A stretch of DNA of 12,635 nucleotides, taken from positions 4,350 through 16,984 of the forward strand of contig DHJG01000232.1 of the NCBI GenBank assembly GCA_002404215.1, in the 5' to 3' direction. The notes under the pieces are model-generated. The model was given only the letters and a program-made list of their open reading frames with translations. It was not told where the DNA came from and did no database searches. This DNA comes from Desulfosporosinus sp. UBA4726 (GTDB lineage Bacteria > Bacillota > Desulfitobacteriia > Desulfitobacteriales > Desulfitobacteriaceae). Positions 1-6,868 of the stretch are shown one piece after another (the first letter of the stretch is position 1; each line of letters starts with the position of its first letter). Both the position numbers and the translations under genes were made by a program.

Positions 1-432
1 ACAATGCTAGATATCATCCAAAGCCATTTAGTCACGGAAGGTATTGAACATTTCTATCTTTCTGGTTCGACCAAAGCAGCGGAACGCATGCCAATGGCCA
101 ACGCCTTCAACGACGGAGCTGGCCAAGTCTTCCTTATTTCTTTAAAGGCTGGCGGTACCGGATTAAATCTGACAGGTGCTGACATGGTCATTCACTACGA
201 CCCCTGGTGGAACCCAGCCGTGGAAGATCAGGCCACCGACCGGGCGCACCGCATCGGTCAAAAGAACGTGGTTCAGGTGATCAAGCTCATCACCCAAGGA
301 ACTGTCGAAGAAAAAATTAATGCTTTACAAGCTAAGAAAAAAACACTCATTGATTCGGTCATTCAACCTGGAGAAACCATGCTCTCTAAATTATCCGAAA
401 AAGAATTGCGTGAGCTTTTTGATCTGACCTGA
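1..432 (+). CDS. SNF2-family DEAD/H-box helicase, C-terminal fragment (5' end outside window)
   Basis: The frame is open to the left edge, so this is only the last 143 codons of a much longer gene; the ATG at base 4 is internal, not the start. The fragment is the end of the second RecA-like domain of an SNF2/Rad54-type ATPase. Motif V is visible in LISLKAGGTGLNLTGAD (about residues 45-61) followed by the family hallmark HYDPWWNPAVEDQATDRAHRIGQ, whose DRAHRIGQ is motif VI with the arginine finger. The remaining residues form the usual short alpha-helical tail (VEEKINALQAKKKTLIDSV). Such proteins use ATP to translocate on double-stranded DNA and remodel DNA-protein complexes; bacterial members are often RapA-like or of unknown role. 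The N-terminal domains that would separate these subfamilies (for example a SWIM zinc finger) are off the window. It converges with the chemoreceptor gene across a shared terminator. Confidence 0.93.
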   Translation, partial: TMLDIIQSHLVTEGIEHFYLSGSTKAAERMPMANAFNDGAGQVFLISLKAGGTGLNLTGADMVIHYDPWWNPAVEDQATDRAHRIGQKNVVQVIKLITQGTVEEKINALQAKKKTLIDSVIQPGETMLSKLSEKELRELFDLT

Positions 433-572
433 TAATTTAATAACTAAACCTATGGCACCAAGTCTTAGTGAAGGTGGTCCCTTCATCTAGAGGCAAATGA
501 TCGTGCCCTTGTGGTGGAACAAATGACACAATTAATACGCAATACGATGGAATGATGACATCGTACCCCTAA

Positions 573-614
573 TTAAAAAAGATGCTTTACAAAATTGTGA
601 AGCATCTTTTTTAA
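573..614. terminator. Bidirectional intrinsic terminator between convergent genes
   Basis: A nearly perfect hairpin: AAAAAAGATGCTT (575-587) pairs with AAGCATCTTTTTT (600-612), the stem extends inward through a T-G and an AC/GT pair to a six-base loop AAAATT, and outward by two pairs to 573 and 614. It has an A-tract on one side and a T-tract on the other, so it can end transcripts from both the helicase gene (+) and the chemoreceptor gene (-). A second small inverted repeat, TACGATG/CATCGTA (543-549 with 559-565), lies just upstream. I see nothing else in the 433-572 spacer. Confidence 0.85.
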
Positions 615-638
615 AGCAATTATTGACCTCTGAGCGAT

Positions 639-2378
639 TTAGACTTTGAATTTAGCAACAACACGCATAAGGCTTTCCCCAAGCTTAGCCAACGCTTCTG
701 CTGATTGGCTCACCGATTCCATGGTGGCAGCTTGTTCTCCCGAAGCGATAAAAACATTCTGCGCATTGGCAGCACTTTGCTCAGCTATCACCCCAATGCT
801 TTCCACTGATTGAACAGCTTTGGTGCTTCCCATGGCCATTTGATGAGTAGCGGAAGTGACCAGCTGAATTTGAGCAACAACCGTGTTGACCTCTTCTACA
901 ATGGTACGGAAGGAATTGCCAGCTAAGTTAACGGCTTCTACTCCAGCGGCTACATCCCCCTTCCCTTTCTCCATCACTCCGACAGCACGTTCCGTCTCTC
1001 GTTGGATATTACCAATGAGCGTTGCAATCTGAGTTGCAGACATCGATGATTGTTCCGCCAGCTTCCGTACTTCTTCAGCGACAACCGCGAAGCCTCTCCC
1101 CTGTTCACCCGCCCGTGCAGCCTCAATCGCCGCATTCAAAGCCAATAAATTGGTTTGGTCGGCAATTCCTTTGATCACATCAACGATTTGTCCAATTTGT
1201 TTGGACTGATCTCCTAACTGAGCAACGGCTTCAGCTGTTTGAGTAGAAACTTCTCGGATTTTATCAATTTTTTGCACAGCATTTTCAGCCTGAAGAGCAC
1301 CAACCTCAGCAGCCTTCGCTGCATTACTACTACTTTGACTAACAATTTCGGCATTCGCTGCTACCTGTTGTGCACTTGCAGACAATTGTTCAATGATACT
1401 ACTGGTCTCCCCGACGGAAATTGCTTGGTCAGTTGAGCCAGCTGCAAGCTGAGCTAGAGTATCAGAAATTTGTGTGCTTGCAGCTGTTGCCTCCTCAGAC
1501 GCAGCCGATAATTCTTGGCTAGTTGCCGCCACACTCTCAGACTGAATTAAAACTTCTCCAATGATTTCTCGTAACGAATGGACCATCTCCTCGACTGCTC
1601 GAGATAAAACGCCAATTTCGTCTCTATTTTTAATATCCGGCATTTGAACATTTAAGTCCCCCTCCGCTACCGCCTGAGCGACCTTTGTCACCGCAGCAAG
1701 AGGACGGCTAATATGTCGCGCCAACATAATTGCCAAAACTGCCCCCACAATTAAGGACACCACGAGAATAATAATCAGCAGCCTCAAAGCAGTACTTTCT
1801 GTTGCGTGAGCATCTGCAACTGCTTTGCTGCCGCCCTGGACCTGTAATTCCATTTGAGCATTCATATCTTTGATAACCTGTTCAAAGCTTGCCTTGCTCT
1901 TTTCAGTTAAGATGGGCCGAGCCTCAACATCCTTACCTGCCTCAACTAATTTCCATATCTGATCGGTATCGGTCATATAGAGGCTAAATGATTCCTGCAT
2001 TGCTAAACTATTTGCTTTTCCCTCAGTACTTGTTACGAATTTTTCGAATATGCTAAAGTCAGTCTCCCATTTGGCTCTGTAGCTCGTGAATTGAACTTTA
2101 GCGTTCTGAAACGCTTGAGCATCAGCACGCATGGTAAATCCTAACATCATAGTGCGCCGAGTGTCTTCAGTATCCTCAACCACTTGTGCCAAGGAAGTAC
2201 TTGCTTTCAACCAATGTCCACCGAGATCTTCCGCTCCCGAATTGATCTTGTAAATACCGTAATAGCCCACGCCCCCTACAATCAGAGTTAGGAGCAGAAC
2301 AACCAAGAAACCTAACTGTAATTTGATTCGTATCCCATAGTTAATACCAGAGTTTGAGGTATTCATCTGTTTGCCCAT
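639..2378 (-). CDS. Methyl-accepting chemotaxis protein (transmembrane chemoreceptor)
   Basis: A complete 579-residue membrane chemoreceptor that senses an external ligand and controls the CheA kinase through CheW. A short cytoplasmic N-terminus is followed by TM1 (about 20-42) and an extracellular helical region of about 155 residues, fitting a four-helix-bundle (4HB_MCP/TarH-like) sensor. TM2 spans about 199-220, with a HAMP linker at about 221-273 (ISRPLAAVTKVAQAVAEGDL). The long coiled-coil signalling domain has the invariant hairpin tip ADQTNLLALNAAIEAARAGE (406-425), then GRGFAVVAEEVRKLAEQS. No C-terminal CheR-binding pentapeptide is seen; the protein ends AKFKV. The ligand cannot be deduced. 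The start at 2378 is chosen because AAGGAG lies about 12 bases upstream; the Met at residue 5 would be too far away. No che or flagellar gene is adjacent, so this is an orphan receptor. Its 5' leader carries a c-di-GMP-I riboswitch and terminator, linking chemotaxis output to the sessile/motile second messenger. Confidence 0.95.
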   Translation of the reverse strand: MGKQMNTSNSGINYGIRIKLQLGFLVVLLLTLIVGGVGYYGIYKINSGAEDLGGHWLKASTSLAQVVEDTEDTRRTMMLGFTMRADAQAFQNAKVQFTSYRAKWETDFSIFEKFVTSTEGKANSLAMQESFSLYMTDTDQIWKLVEAGKDVEARPILTEKSKASFEQVIKDMNAQMELQVQGGSKAVADAHATESTALRLLIIILVVSLIVGAVLAIMLARHISRPLAAVTKVAQAVAEGDLNVQMPDIKNRDEIGVLSRAVEEMVHSLREIIGEVLIQSESVAATSQELSAASEEATAASTQISDTLAQLAAGSTDQAISVGETSSIIEQLSASAQQVAANAEIVSQSSSNAAKAAEVGALQAENAVQKIDKIREVSTQTAEAVAQLGDQSKQIGQIVDVIKGIADQTNLLALNAAIEAARAGEQGRGFAVVAEEVRKLAEQSSMSATQIATLIGNIQRETERAVGVMEKGKGDVAAGVEAVNLAGNSFRTIVEEVNTVVAQIQLVTSATHQMAMGSTKAVQSVESIGVIAEQSAANAQNVFIASGEQAATMESVSQSAEALAKLGESLMRVVAKFKV

Positions 2379-2456
2379 GTTTCAACAGCACTCCTTTTTG
2401 TTGATCGTACTCATCATACATTTCTCTAAATTATTAAAGCCAAATTCCCTCCTTAG

Positions 2457-2490
2457 AAAACAAAAGACGCCGAACCTGATAATCGGCGAC
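2457..2490 (-). terminator. Riboswitch-associated intrinsic terminator in the chemoreceptor leader
   Basis: Read on the minus strand, CGCCGA (2488-2483) pairs with TCGGCG (2473-2468) around a nine-base loop, followed directly by TCTTTTGTTTTC. This has the form of a Rho-independent terminator and sits about a dozen bases after the c-di-GMP aptamer and 78 bases before the chemoreceptor start codon. It is therefore the likely expression platform of the riboswitch. Confidence 0.75.
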
Positions 2491-2501
2491 AAATTTCTAT
2501 T

Positions 2502-2585
2502 CGACATCCCGGCTATCTTCACCATAACGTGGTAAGACCCGTGGCTTTGCGTCCCCAGCTTTCACCGAGTTTGCCTTTATCGCAG
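2502..2585 (-). ncRNA. Cyclic di-GMP class I (GEMM-I) riboswitch aptamer
   Basis: On the minus strand the leader holds the GEMM-I signature in order. The conserved GGCAAAC is at 2575-2569. A hairpin capped by a GAAA tetraloop follows (CTCGGT GAAA GCTGGG, six pairs with wobbles), then the invariant GGACGCAAAGCC (GACGCAAAGCC at 2553-2543). A second helix, TCTTACCA with TGGT-AAGA, carries the tetraloop-receptor side, and TAGCCGGG closes the core. These match the known aptamer that binds one cyclic di-GMP between its two parallel helices. The exact ends, meaning the P1 closing pairs, are approximate. It is followed by an intrinsic terminator and then the chemoreceptor gene, a common arrangement for this class in Firmicutes. 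Which way it switches cannot be read with certainty, but see the antiterminator finding. Confidence 0.9.
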
Positions 2586-2589
2586 AAGT

Positions 2590-2619
2590 ATTAAATTAAG
2601 ATGATACCGCTTGTCTCAA
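2590..2619 (-). promoter_or_regulatory. Candidate sigma-A promoter for the riboswitch/chemoreceptor transcript
   Basis: On the minus strand TTGAGA (2619-2614) is separated by 18 bases from TTTAAT (2595-2590). This places transcription start a few bases before the aptamer, where a riboswitch leader should begin. Each box has one or two mismatches to consensus and the spacing is one base long. The location supports it more than the sequence does. Confidence 0.45.
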
Positions 2620-2718
2620 TTAATTTTTTTGATAACTGTGTATTCTACATAAAAACCGAATATCCTTTATTTCCTGCCATTGATTAACAATTAAATCAAG
2701 GAGGTCTAAATAAACTTG

Positions 2719-2778
2719 TTTAAGCCCTAGTACTACAAAAACCGGCACAAGCCGGTTTTTGTAGTACTAGGGCTTAAA
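2719..2778. terminator. 28-bp perfect hairpin terminator after the KimA-like gene
   Basis: Bases 2719-2746 are the exact reverse complement of 2751-2778, leaving the four-base loop ACAA. The apical part is a classic intrinsic terminator in both directions (AAAAACCGGC, loop, GCCGGTTTTT). The lower part adds an unusually long arm, TAAGCCCTAGTACTAC. It starts two bases after the stop codon of the KimA-like permease gene (minus strand), so its main job is probably to end that transcript before the chemoreceptor leader. Confidence 0.85.
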
Positions 2779-2780
2779 AA

Positions 2781-4730
2781 TTAAGGTTTAGTATCCAACT
2801 TCACTGCAACTGGATGTTCCTCTTTTGGTACGGGATGGTAAGGAATACTCGTAACAAGAATACTTTTACGAAAGAGCAACATCAACTTCATCAATTGCCC
2901 CGTCTGATTATGAAGAATGTTATGCCATAGTTTTTCCGGAACATATTCTCCAATCGCTACGGTTATTGTGTCGTAATTCCCCTTCTTCTCGACCTTATCA
3001 ATATATTTCAATAAATCTTGAACGGTAGCACGATAAGGAGACTCGACTATTTCTAAAGGGATTTCTATACGATATTCTGCCCAATGCTTAAGTAACTTTG
3101 CTGTTCGAATTGGGTCTGATGCTACATGAACAGCCGTGACTTGAGGAGTCAAAGCATACGCATATTTCAGGGTATCTAAAATGATTAAGTTTAAGTCGTA
3201 TACCGGAACAATTACTTTATTTCTAAAGTCTGCCAGTTCAAGATTTGCCCTCCGCCGCCTTAATTTAGCCACATGCATATGAAACGCTTCTGCAGCTTCC
3301 GGTGTTACCTCTAAGTTTTGAATTTCGCCCGAATAAATGCTCCGTATACCACGGAACATCAAAACCAATAGCGGCATGATCACAAGAATAATCCAAGCCC
3401 CTTGTGTAAACTTTGTCGTAATAAAGATGAGCAAGACCAAGAACGAAACTACGCCTCCAAAGCTAAATATAACAAAATCAGACTTCCACTTTTCGCCTCT
3501 TTCTTGCCAAGTATGTTTGGCAAGGCCCGTTCCAGTTAGGGTAAAGGAAATAAACACACCAATTGCGTAGAGTGGCAGCATCATATGGGTATCTCCATGG
3601 AACACAAGAATGAGCAGGCTAGAAATAAGGAACAACGTCCAAATTCCGGCACTATAAACCAAGCGGTCCCCTAAGTTTTTAAAATACCTTGGTGTATACC
3701 CATCTCGAGCCATTAAGCTCAATAAGATAGGTAATCCGGCATATGGTGTACTTGAGGCAATGACCAGAATCGCCGCGGCAGTTCCCATCAGGACAAAATA
3801 GGGAATAGTTCTTCCAAAGATGATTACACCTAATTGATTTAGCACTGTATTCCCTTCATGCGGGACAATGTGATAAGAACCTGCTAAATACGTCAATCCT
3901 ATTAAACCCACAGAAACAACAATGCCCAGTATGAGTAAGGTGCGAATTGCCCGCTTCTGAGGAGGACTCTTAAATGCCGTAACCCCATTGCTCACAGCCT
4001 CAAATCCCGTTAAAGCCGTTGTTCCACCTGCGAACGCCCGTGCCAAGATAAACCAAGTCATCCCACTTGCTGAGGATACTGCAGTATGTCCCGCTGCCAC
4101 AGACACAGGGGTTACGCCATGAACCAAAATCTCAATCAAGCCCGTTCCAATTAATAGTGCTAAGGTCGCAATATAAAGGTAAACGGGAAAAGAAAATAAT
4201 TTGGCGGATTCTTTTAAACCACGTAAATTAACCCACGCCATAAACAGGATAACCAAACAGTCTGCTAAAACTTTATGGGGTGTTGGGGCTAACCACGGGA
4301 AAATTCCTGTCAAGTTCTCTATAGCTGAGCTAACACTAACAGCAACTGTTAAAACATAGTCTAGCGTCAAACTCGCCCCTGCGATAAGACCATAATTTGC
4401 TCCAAGGTAGGCTTTAGCAATAGTATATGACCCACCGCCTTCAGGATATTTCTGGATCGCTTTGCGGTAAACCAGGAATATACTAATCACCAGCAGGACA
4501 ATGGCAAATGAAATTTTCAAAACATACGCATAGCCCAACGATCCAGCCAAAAGAAGGACATACAAAATCTCGTCCGGCGCATATCCCTCAGACGAAATTA
4601 TGTCTGAACCAAAAACTGGAATTCCTCCACTAACACCGACTTTTGACTCCTCAGCATTTTGGGTCGCTAGTGGATGACCAAAAATGATCGTACGAAGTTT
4701 TAGCCACAATAGTTTTTTGTTATCAGCCAT
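2781..4730 (-). CDS. KimA-like potassium/proton symporter (APC superfamily, KUP-type)
   Basis: A 649-residue integral membrane transporter. From memory of Bacillus subtilis KimA (formerly YdaO), similarity runs the whole length. The TM1 region GSDIISSEGYAPDE aligns with SSDALSSVAYGTEQ of KimA and keeps the Asp and Tyr (Asp43, Tyr50) reported to bind K+. PEGGGSY (96-102), the loop GDRLVYSAGI (354-363) and PLYAIGVFISFTLTGTG (386-402) are conserved, and the tail LWHNILHNQTG...SIPYHP (601-632) matches KimA. About 12 membrane helices cover residues 35-460. Residues about 500-640 form the soluble universal-stress-like dimer domain that in KimA is inhibited by c-di-AMP. The likely role is high-affinity K+ uptake driven by protons; a generic amino-acid permease is the alternative label. 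The start at 4730 is the only Met near the N-terminus, with a weak AAGAAGG about 12 bases upstream. It is divergent from the FMN-binding glutamate-synthase-like gene. No ydaO-type c-di-AMP riboswitch is visible in its leader. Confidence 0.85.
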   Translation of the reverse strand: MADNKKLLWLKLRTIIFGHPLATQNAEESKVGVSGGIPVFGSDIISSEGYAPDEILYVLLLAGSLGYAYVLKISFAIVLLVISIFLVYRKAIQKYPEGGGSYTIAKAYLGANYGLIAGASLTLDYVLTVAVSVSSAIENLTGIFPWLAPTPHKVLADCLVILFMAWVNLRGLKESAKLFSFPVYLYIATLALLIGTGLIEILVHGVTPVSVAAGHTAVSSASGMTWFILARAFAGGTTALTGFEAVSNGVTAFKSPPQKRAIRTLLILGIVVSVGLIGLTYLAGSYHIVPHEGNTVLNQLGVIIFGRTIPYFVLMGTAAAILVIASSTPYAGLPILLSLMARDGYTPRYFKNLGDRLVYSAGIWTLFLISSLLILVFHGDTHMMLPLYAIGVFISFTLTGTGLAKHTWQERGEKWKSDFVIFSFGGVVSFLVLLIFITTKFTQGAWIILVIMPLLVLMFRGIRSIYSGEIQNLEVTPEAAEAFHMHVAKLRRRRANLELADFRNKVIVPVYDLNLIILDTLKYAYALTPQVTAVHVASDPIRTAKLLKHWAEYRIEIPLEIVESPYRATVQDLLKYIDKVEKKGNYDTITVAIGEYVPEKLWHNILHNQTGQLMKLMLLFRKSILVTSIPYHPVPKEEHPVAVKLDTKP

Positions 4731-4810
4731 CAGCGATTGGCGCCTTCTTTCTCCGCATCGATGTTCAAATACTAATGTTCATATCTCTTTTAAACTAAGA
4801 AACATAGTGA

Positions 4811-4839
4811 ATTCTACTCTAATTTTCAGTCTATGTCTA
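4811..4839 (-). promoter_or_regulatory. Candidate sigma-A promoter for the KimA-like gene
   Basis: On the minus strand TAGACA (4839-4834) and TAGAAT (4816-4811) are separated by exactly 17 bases, each one mismatch from consensus for the -35 and -10 boxes. Transcription would begin near 4804, giving a leader of about 75 bases. That is too short for a ydaO-type riboswitch. Confidence 0.55.
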
Positions 4840-4997
4840 TAGGATTTTTACTATCACGCCTTATTAATATTTACTTGATTAATTCGCAATATACAACACT
4901 ATTTCCATGGGATATCTAGGCATAGTAGCTGGGAGTAGGATTAATAATGTTTTGTAAACTGAGCATACTAATCAAAAATCAACTGTGAGGTTAAATA

Positions 4998-6395
4998 ATG
5001 CAGATCACTTTGAATAACCCCGAATGGTTACTGATAGTAATTCTTTCACTGGCTCTATTATTGCTCATCTTTTTATTCGCTATACTTTTTCTAAAACCCA
5101 TCATGCGTATAGTCATAGGGAAAATTATTGATATAGCTGTTAAAAGACTACTTTCAGACAAGTATACTCAGAATATTTCGGAGCTCTGGTCCTCTATACA
5201 TCGCTTTTCAGTCCTAAATTTAATAGAAACTGGTTTGCGTGCCGAAAATGGGAAGATCATTGCTCGCCCCTTAGGTTCTCCTAAGCGTTATCTCGGCTTT
5301 GATAATCTAATGTTTTCGCCCCGACTAATGACCAAGCTATCTCTCCCAGAAAGTACTAAGGTAGATATGCAAGTAACGATTGGTCCAAATGCTGCCAAGC
5401 CGCTTACCCTTGGCATCCCACTTATGATTGCTTCAATGGCCTACGGTCTAGCTCTAAGTGAGGAAGCTAAGAGGGCCCTAGCGAGAGCCGCAAAAACACT
5501 ACAAACAACCACTGGCTCAGGAGAAGGGCCCTTTCTGCCTGAGGAACGGGCAGAAGCCGGAAAGTATGTCTTGCAAATCTGTCGTTGGCAATGGGGCGCA
5601 CGAACTGACCAACAAATCTCACTAGCAGATATGTTAGAAGTTCAAATGGGACAAGGCGCAGATATGGGGTCTGCTAGGGTCGAAGCAGCCGAACTTCAAG
5701 GTAGAGCTCAGGTGCTTGCCGGTTTAGCTCCCGGCCAGTCACCGGTCTCCTATCCCGCACCTCCCGGAGTTCAAACACTTGAGGATTGGCCAGCTTTCAT
5801 GGCTAATTTACGTCAACGTGCCAATGGTATTCCTATAGCCTTAAAACTTATGGCAACAGGACATCTTGAAGAAGACTTAGCTGCCGCAGTCGATTTAGGT
5901 TTTGATGCCATAATTCTGGATGGAGCCCAAGGTGGATCCCACGCAGTAACTCCAATGAAAGAAGATGATTTCGGAATACCGAGTCTAAACGCCTTAGTTC
6001 GTGCGGAACGATATTTAAAAAATAGTCAGATGAATTTAATAGTGGCAGGTGGCTATTTTACGCCAGGACAATGTCTTAAAGCATTAGCTTTAGGGGCGGA
6101 TGCAGTCTATCTTGGCACAGTCCCTCTTTTCGCTCTAGCACATAGCCAAATAGACAAGGCAATTCCTTGGGAACCACCTACCACACTGCTGTATTATGAT
6201 TCTCCCACAAAAACACAGCTTAATATTGCCCAGGCTACTACCAATGTTGTAAATACCCTTCAAGCAATGGTTTTGGAAATGGAAGAGGGAATGCGCGGTC
6301 TCGGAAAGGCCTCTTTAGCGGAACTGAACTCCGATGACCTTGTCGCACTAGACGCCCTAACAGCTGAAATCACAGGAGTGAAACGTGTGTATTGA
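4998..6395 (+). CDS. Membrane-anchored FMN-binding glutamate synthase family protein
   Basis: A 465-residue protein with one N-terminal membrane helix (about 10-33) and a soluble TIM-barrel domain related to the FMN domain of the large subunit of glutamate synthase (Glu_synthase family). Family motifs in order: TTTGSGEGP (170-178), LEVQMGQGAD (213-222), ALKLMATG (281-288), DAIILDGAQGGSHA (303-316, flavin/substrate-loop GAxGG) and VAGGYFTPGQCLKALALGADAVYLGT (349-374, phosphate-binding end of the barrel). The cysteine cluster that binds [3Fe-4S] in true glutamate synthases is absent: only Cys195 and Cys359 occur. There is also no amidotransferase domain, so it is unlikely to make glutamate from glutamine on its own. 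It is probably a flavin oxidoreductase at the membrane face with unknown substrate. GTGAGG lies seven bases before ATG. It is a single-gene unit, divergent from the KimA-like gene and ended by a strong hairpin. Confidence 0.88.
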   Translation: MQITLNNPEWLLIVILSLALLLLIFLFAILFLKPIMRIVIGKIIDIAVKRLLSDKYTQNISELWSSIHRFSVLNLIETGLRAENGKIIARPLGSPKRYLGFDNLMFSPRLMTKLSLPESTKVDMQVTIGPNAAKPLTLGIPLMIASMAYGLALSEEAKRALARAAKTLQTTTGSGEGPFLPEERAEAGKYVLQICRWQWGARTDQQISLADMLEVQMGQGADMGSARVEAAELQGRAQVLAGLAPGQSPVSYPAPPGVQTLEDWPAFMANLRQRANGIPIALKLMATGHLEEDLAAAVDLGFDAIILDGAQGGSHAVTPMKEDDFGIPSLNALVRAERYLKNSQMNLIVAGGYFTPGQCLKALALGADAVYLGTVPLFALAHSQIDKAIPWEPPTTLLYYDSPTKTQLNIAQATTNVVNTLQAMVLEMEEGMRGLGKASLAELNSDDLVALDALTAEITGVKRVY

Positions 6396-6396
6396 A

Positions 6397-6452
6397 ATAA
6401 TGAAAAGGGGATGTGCCGAAATCTAAGTTTCGGCGCATCCCCTTTTCATTAT
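6397..6452. terminator. 25-bp hairpin terminator after the glutamate-synthase-like gene
   Basis: Bases 6397-6421 pair with 6428-6452 along 25 positions, the only deviation being one T-G wobble, with a six-base loop TCTAAG. The core GGGGATG(T/C)GCCGAAA is GC-rich and is followed by CCCCTTTTC on the + strand, with a matching A/T arrangement on the minus strand. It starts two bases after the stop codon. It lies between convergent genes and can serve both, although it is 121 bases beyond the minus-strand gene. In the remainder of that spacer (6453-6573) I see only a weak imperfect stem. Confidence 0.85.
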
Positions 6453-6573
6453 AAGAACACTAATTTTACAGCATGTCTAGCAGCTCAAACGTGCCCAATA
6501 TCGAGCCACCCCCATAGAGCAAAAGTCTTACCTTAGCAACTAGAGAATTTTGCAGACTAAGATACTTTTCTTG

Positions 6574-6828
6574 CTACCCCTTGATCTTGGAAACAACGTA
6601 TACTGTGTTTGATTTGTCTGGTAAATGGTAGGTCCATCTTGTTCGACCCCTATGAACATATCCCTTCAAGACTTGCTCTACTCTATAGCGACCGTCTCCA
6701 GAAATGCTATACTGAGCGGTATCTTCGCATATCACATAAACCTTATTTTCTAGTATGAATTTATATATTTGTTCCTCACTATAAATTTCTCCTAAGTTTA
6801 AGACTGTACAAATATCATCCGTCACCAT
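6574..6828 (-). CDS. Small hypothetical protein (84 aa) downstream of MarR regulator
   Basis: I do not recognise this family. It is a soluble 84-residue protein with no signal peptide or membrane helix. The N-terminal third is acidic (MVTDDICTVLNLGEIYSEEQ), and the C-terminal half is rich in Tyr, Arg and beta-prone residues (RYRVEQVLKGYVHRGRTRW, then YVVSKIKG), suggesting a small alpha-plus-beta fold. Two cysteines (Cys7 and Cys34) are too far apart to suggest a metal site. A G-rich ribosome site (GGGGGG, six bases before ATG) supports translation. It begins 40 bases after the MarR stop codon on the same strand with no terminator between, so the two are probably one transcript. A regulator partner or regulated effector is possible, but nothing in the sequence shows which. 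Confidence 0.65.
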   Translation of the reverse strand: MVTDDICTVLNLGEIYSEEQIYKFILENKVYVICEDTAQYSISGDGRYRVEQVLKGYVHRGRTRWTYHLPDKSNTVYVVSKIKG

Positions 6829-6868
6829 TTATATCCCCCCATTTAATTGTTGAAAATCCCGCGCATAG

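Noticed and set aside
452..490. Twelve-codon ATG frame in the spacer after the helicase gene
   Set aside because: No ribosome site and too short to assess; nothing supports coding.
918..935. BirA-like AGTTAAC motif
   Set aside because: It lies inside the chemoreceptor coding sequence, lacks the second half-site and is far from the biotin operon.
1239..1436. Plus-strand open frame of 65 codons within the chemoreceptor gene
   Set aside because: It is antisense to a clearly coding, motif-bearing gene and has no recognisable domain. The same holds for the open frames opposite or out of frame at 3337-3570, 8964-9155, 11094-11303, 11851-12165 and 12157-12366.
2574..2600. Sigma-D (flagellar) promoter from TGCGATAA near the aptamer
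   Set aside because: TGCGATAA resembles the sigma-D -10 box, but it belongs to the aptamer start and no TAAA box lies at the right distance; the sigma-A boxes upstream fit better.
2681..2700. TTGATT...AATCAA imperfect palindrome upstream of the riboswitch promoter
   Set aside because: Only the outer six bases match and the sequence is AT-rich; too weak to call an operator.
4860..4997. Promoter for the glutamate-synthase-like gene (TTGATT with ACTATT)
   Set aside because: A possible pair with 17-base spacing exists near 4877-4905, but the -10 match is poor and the region is AT-rich, so I do not list it as a feature.
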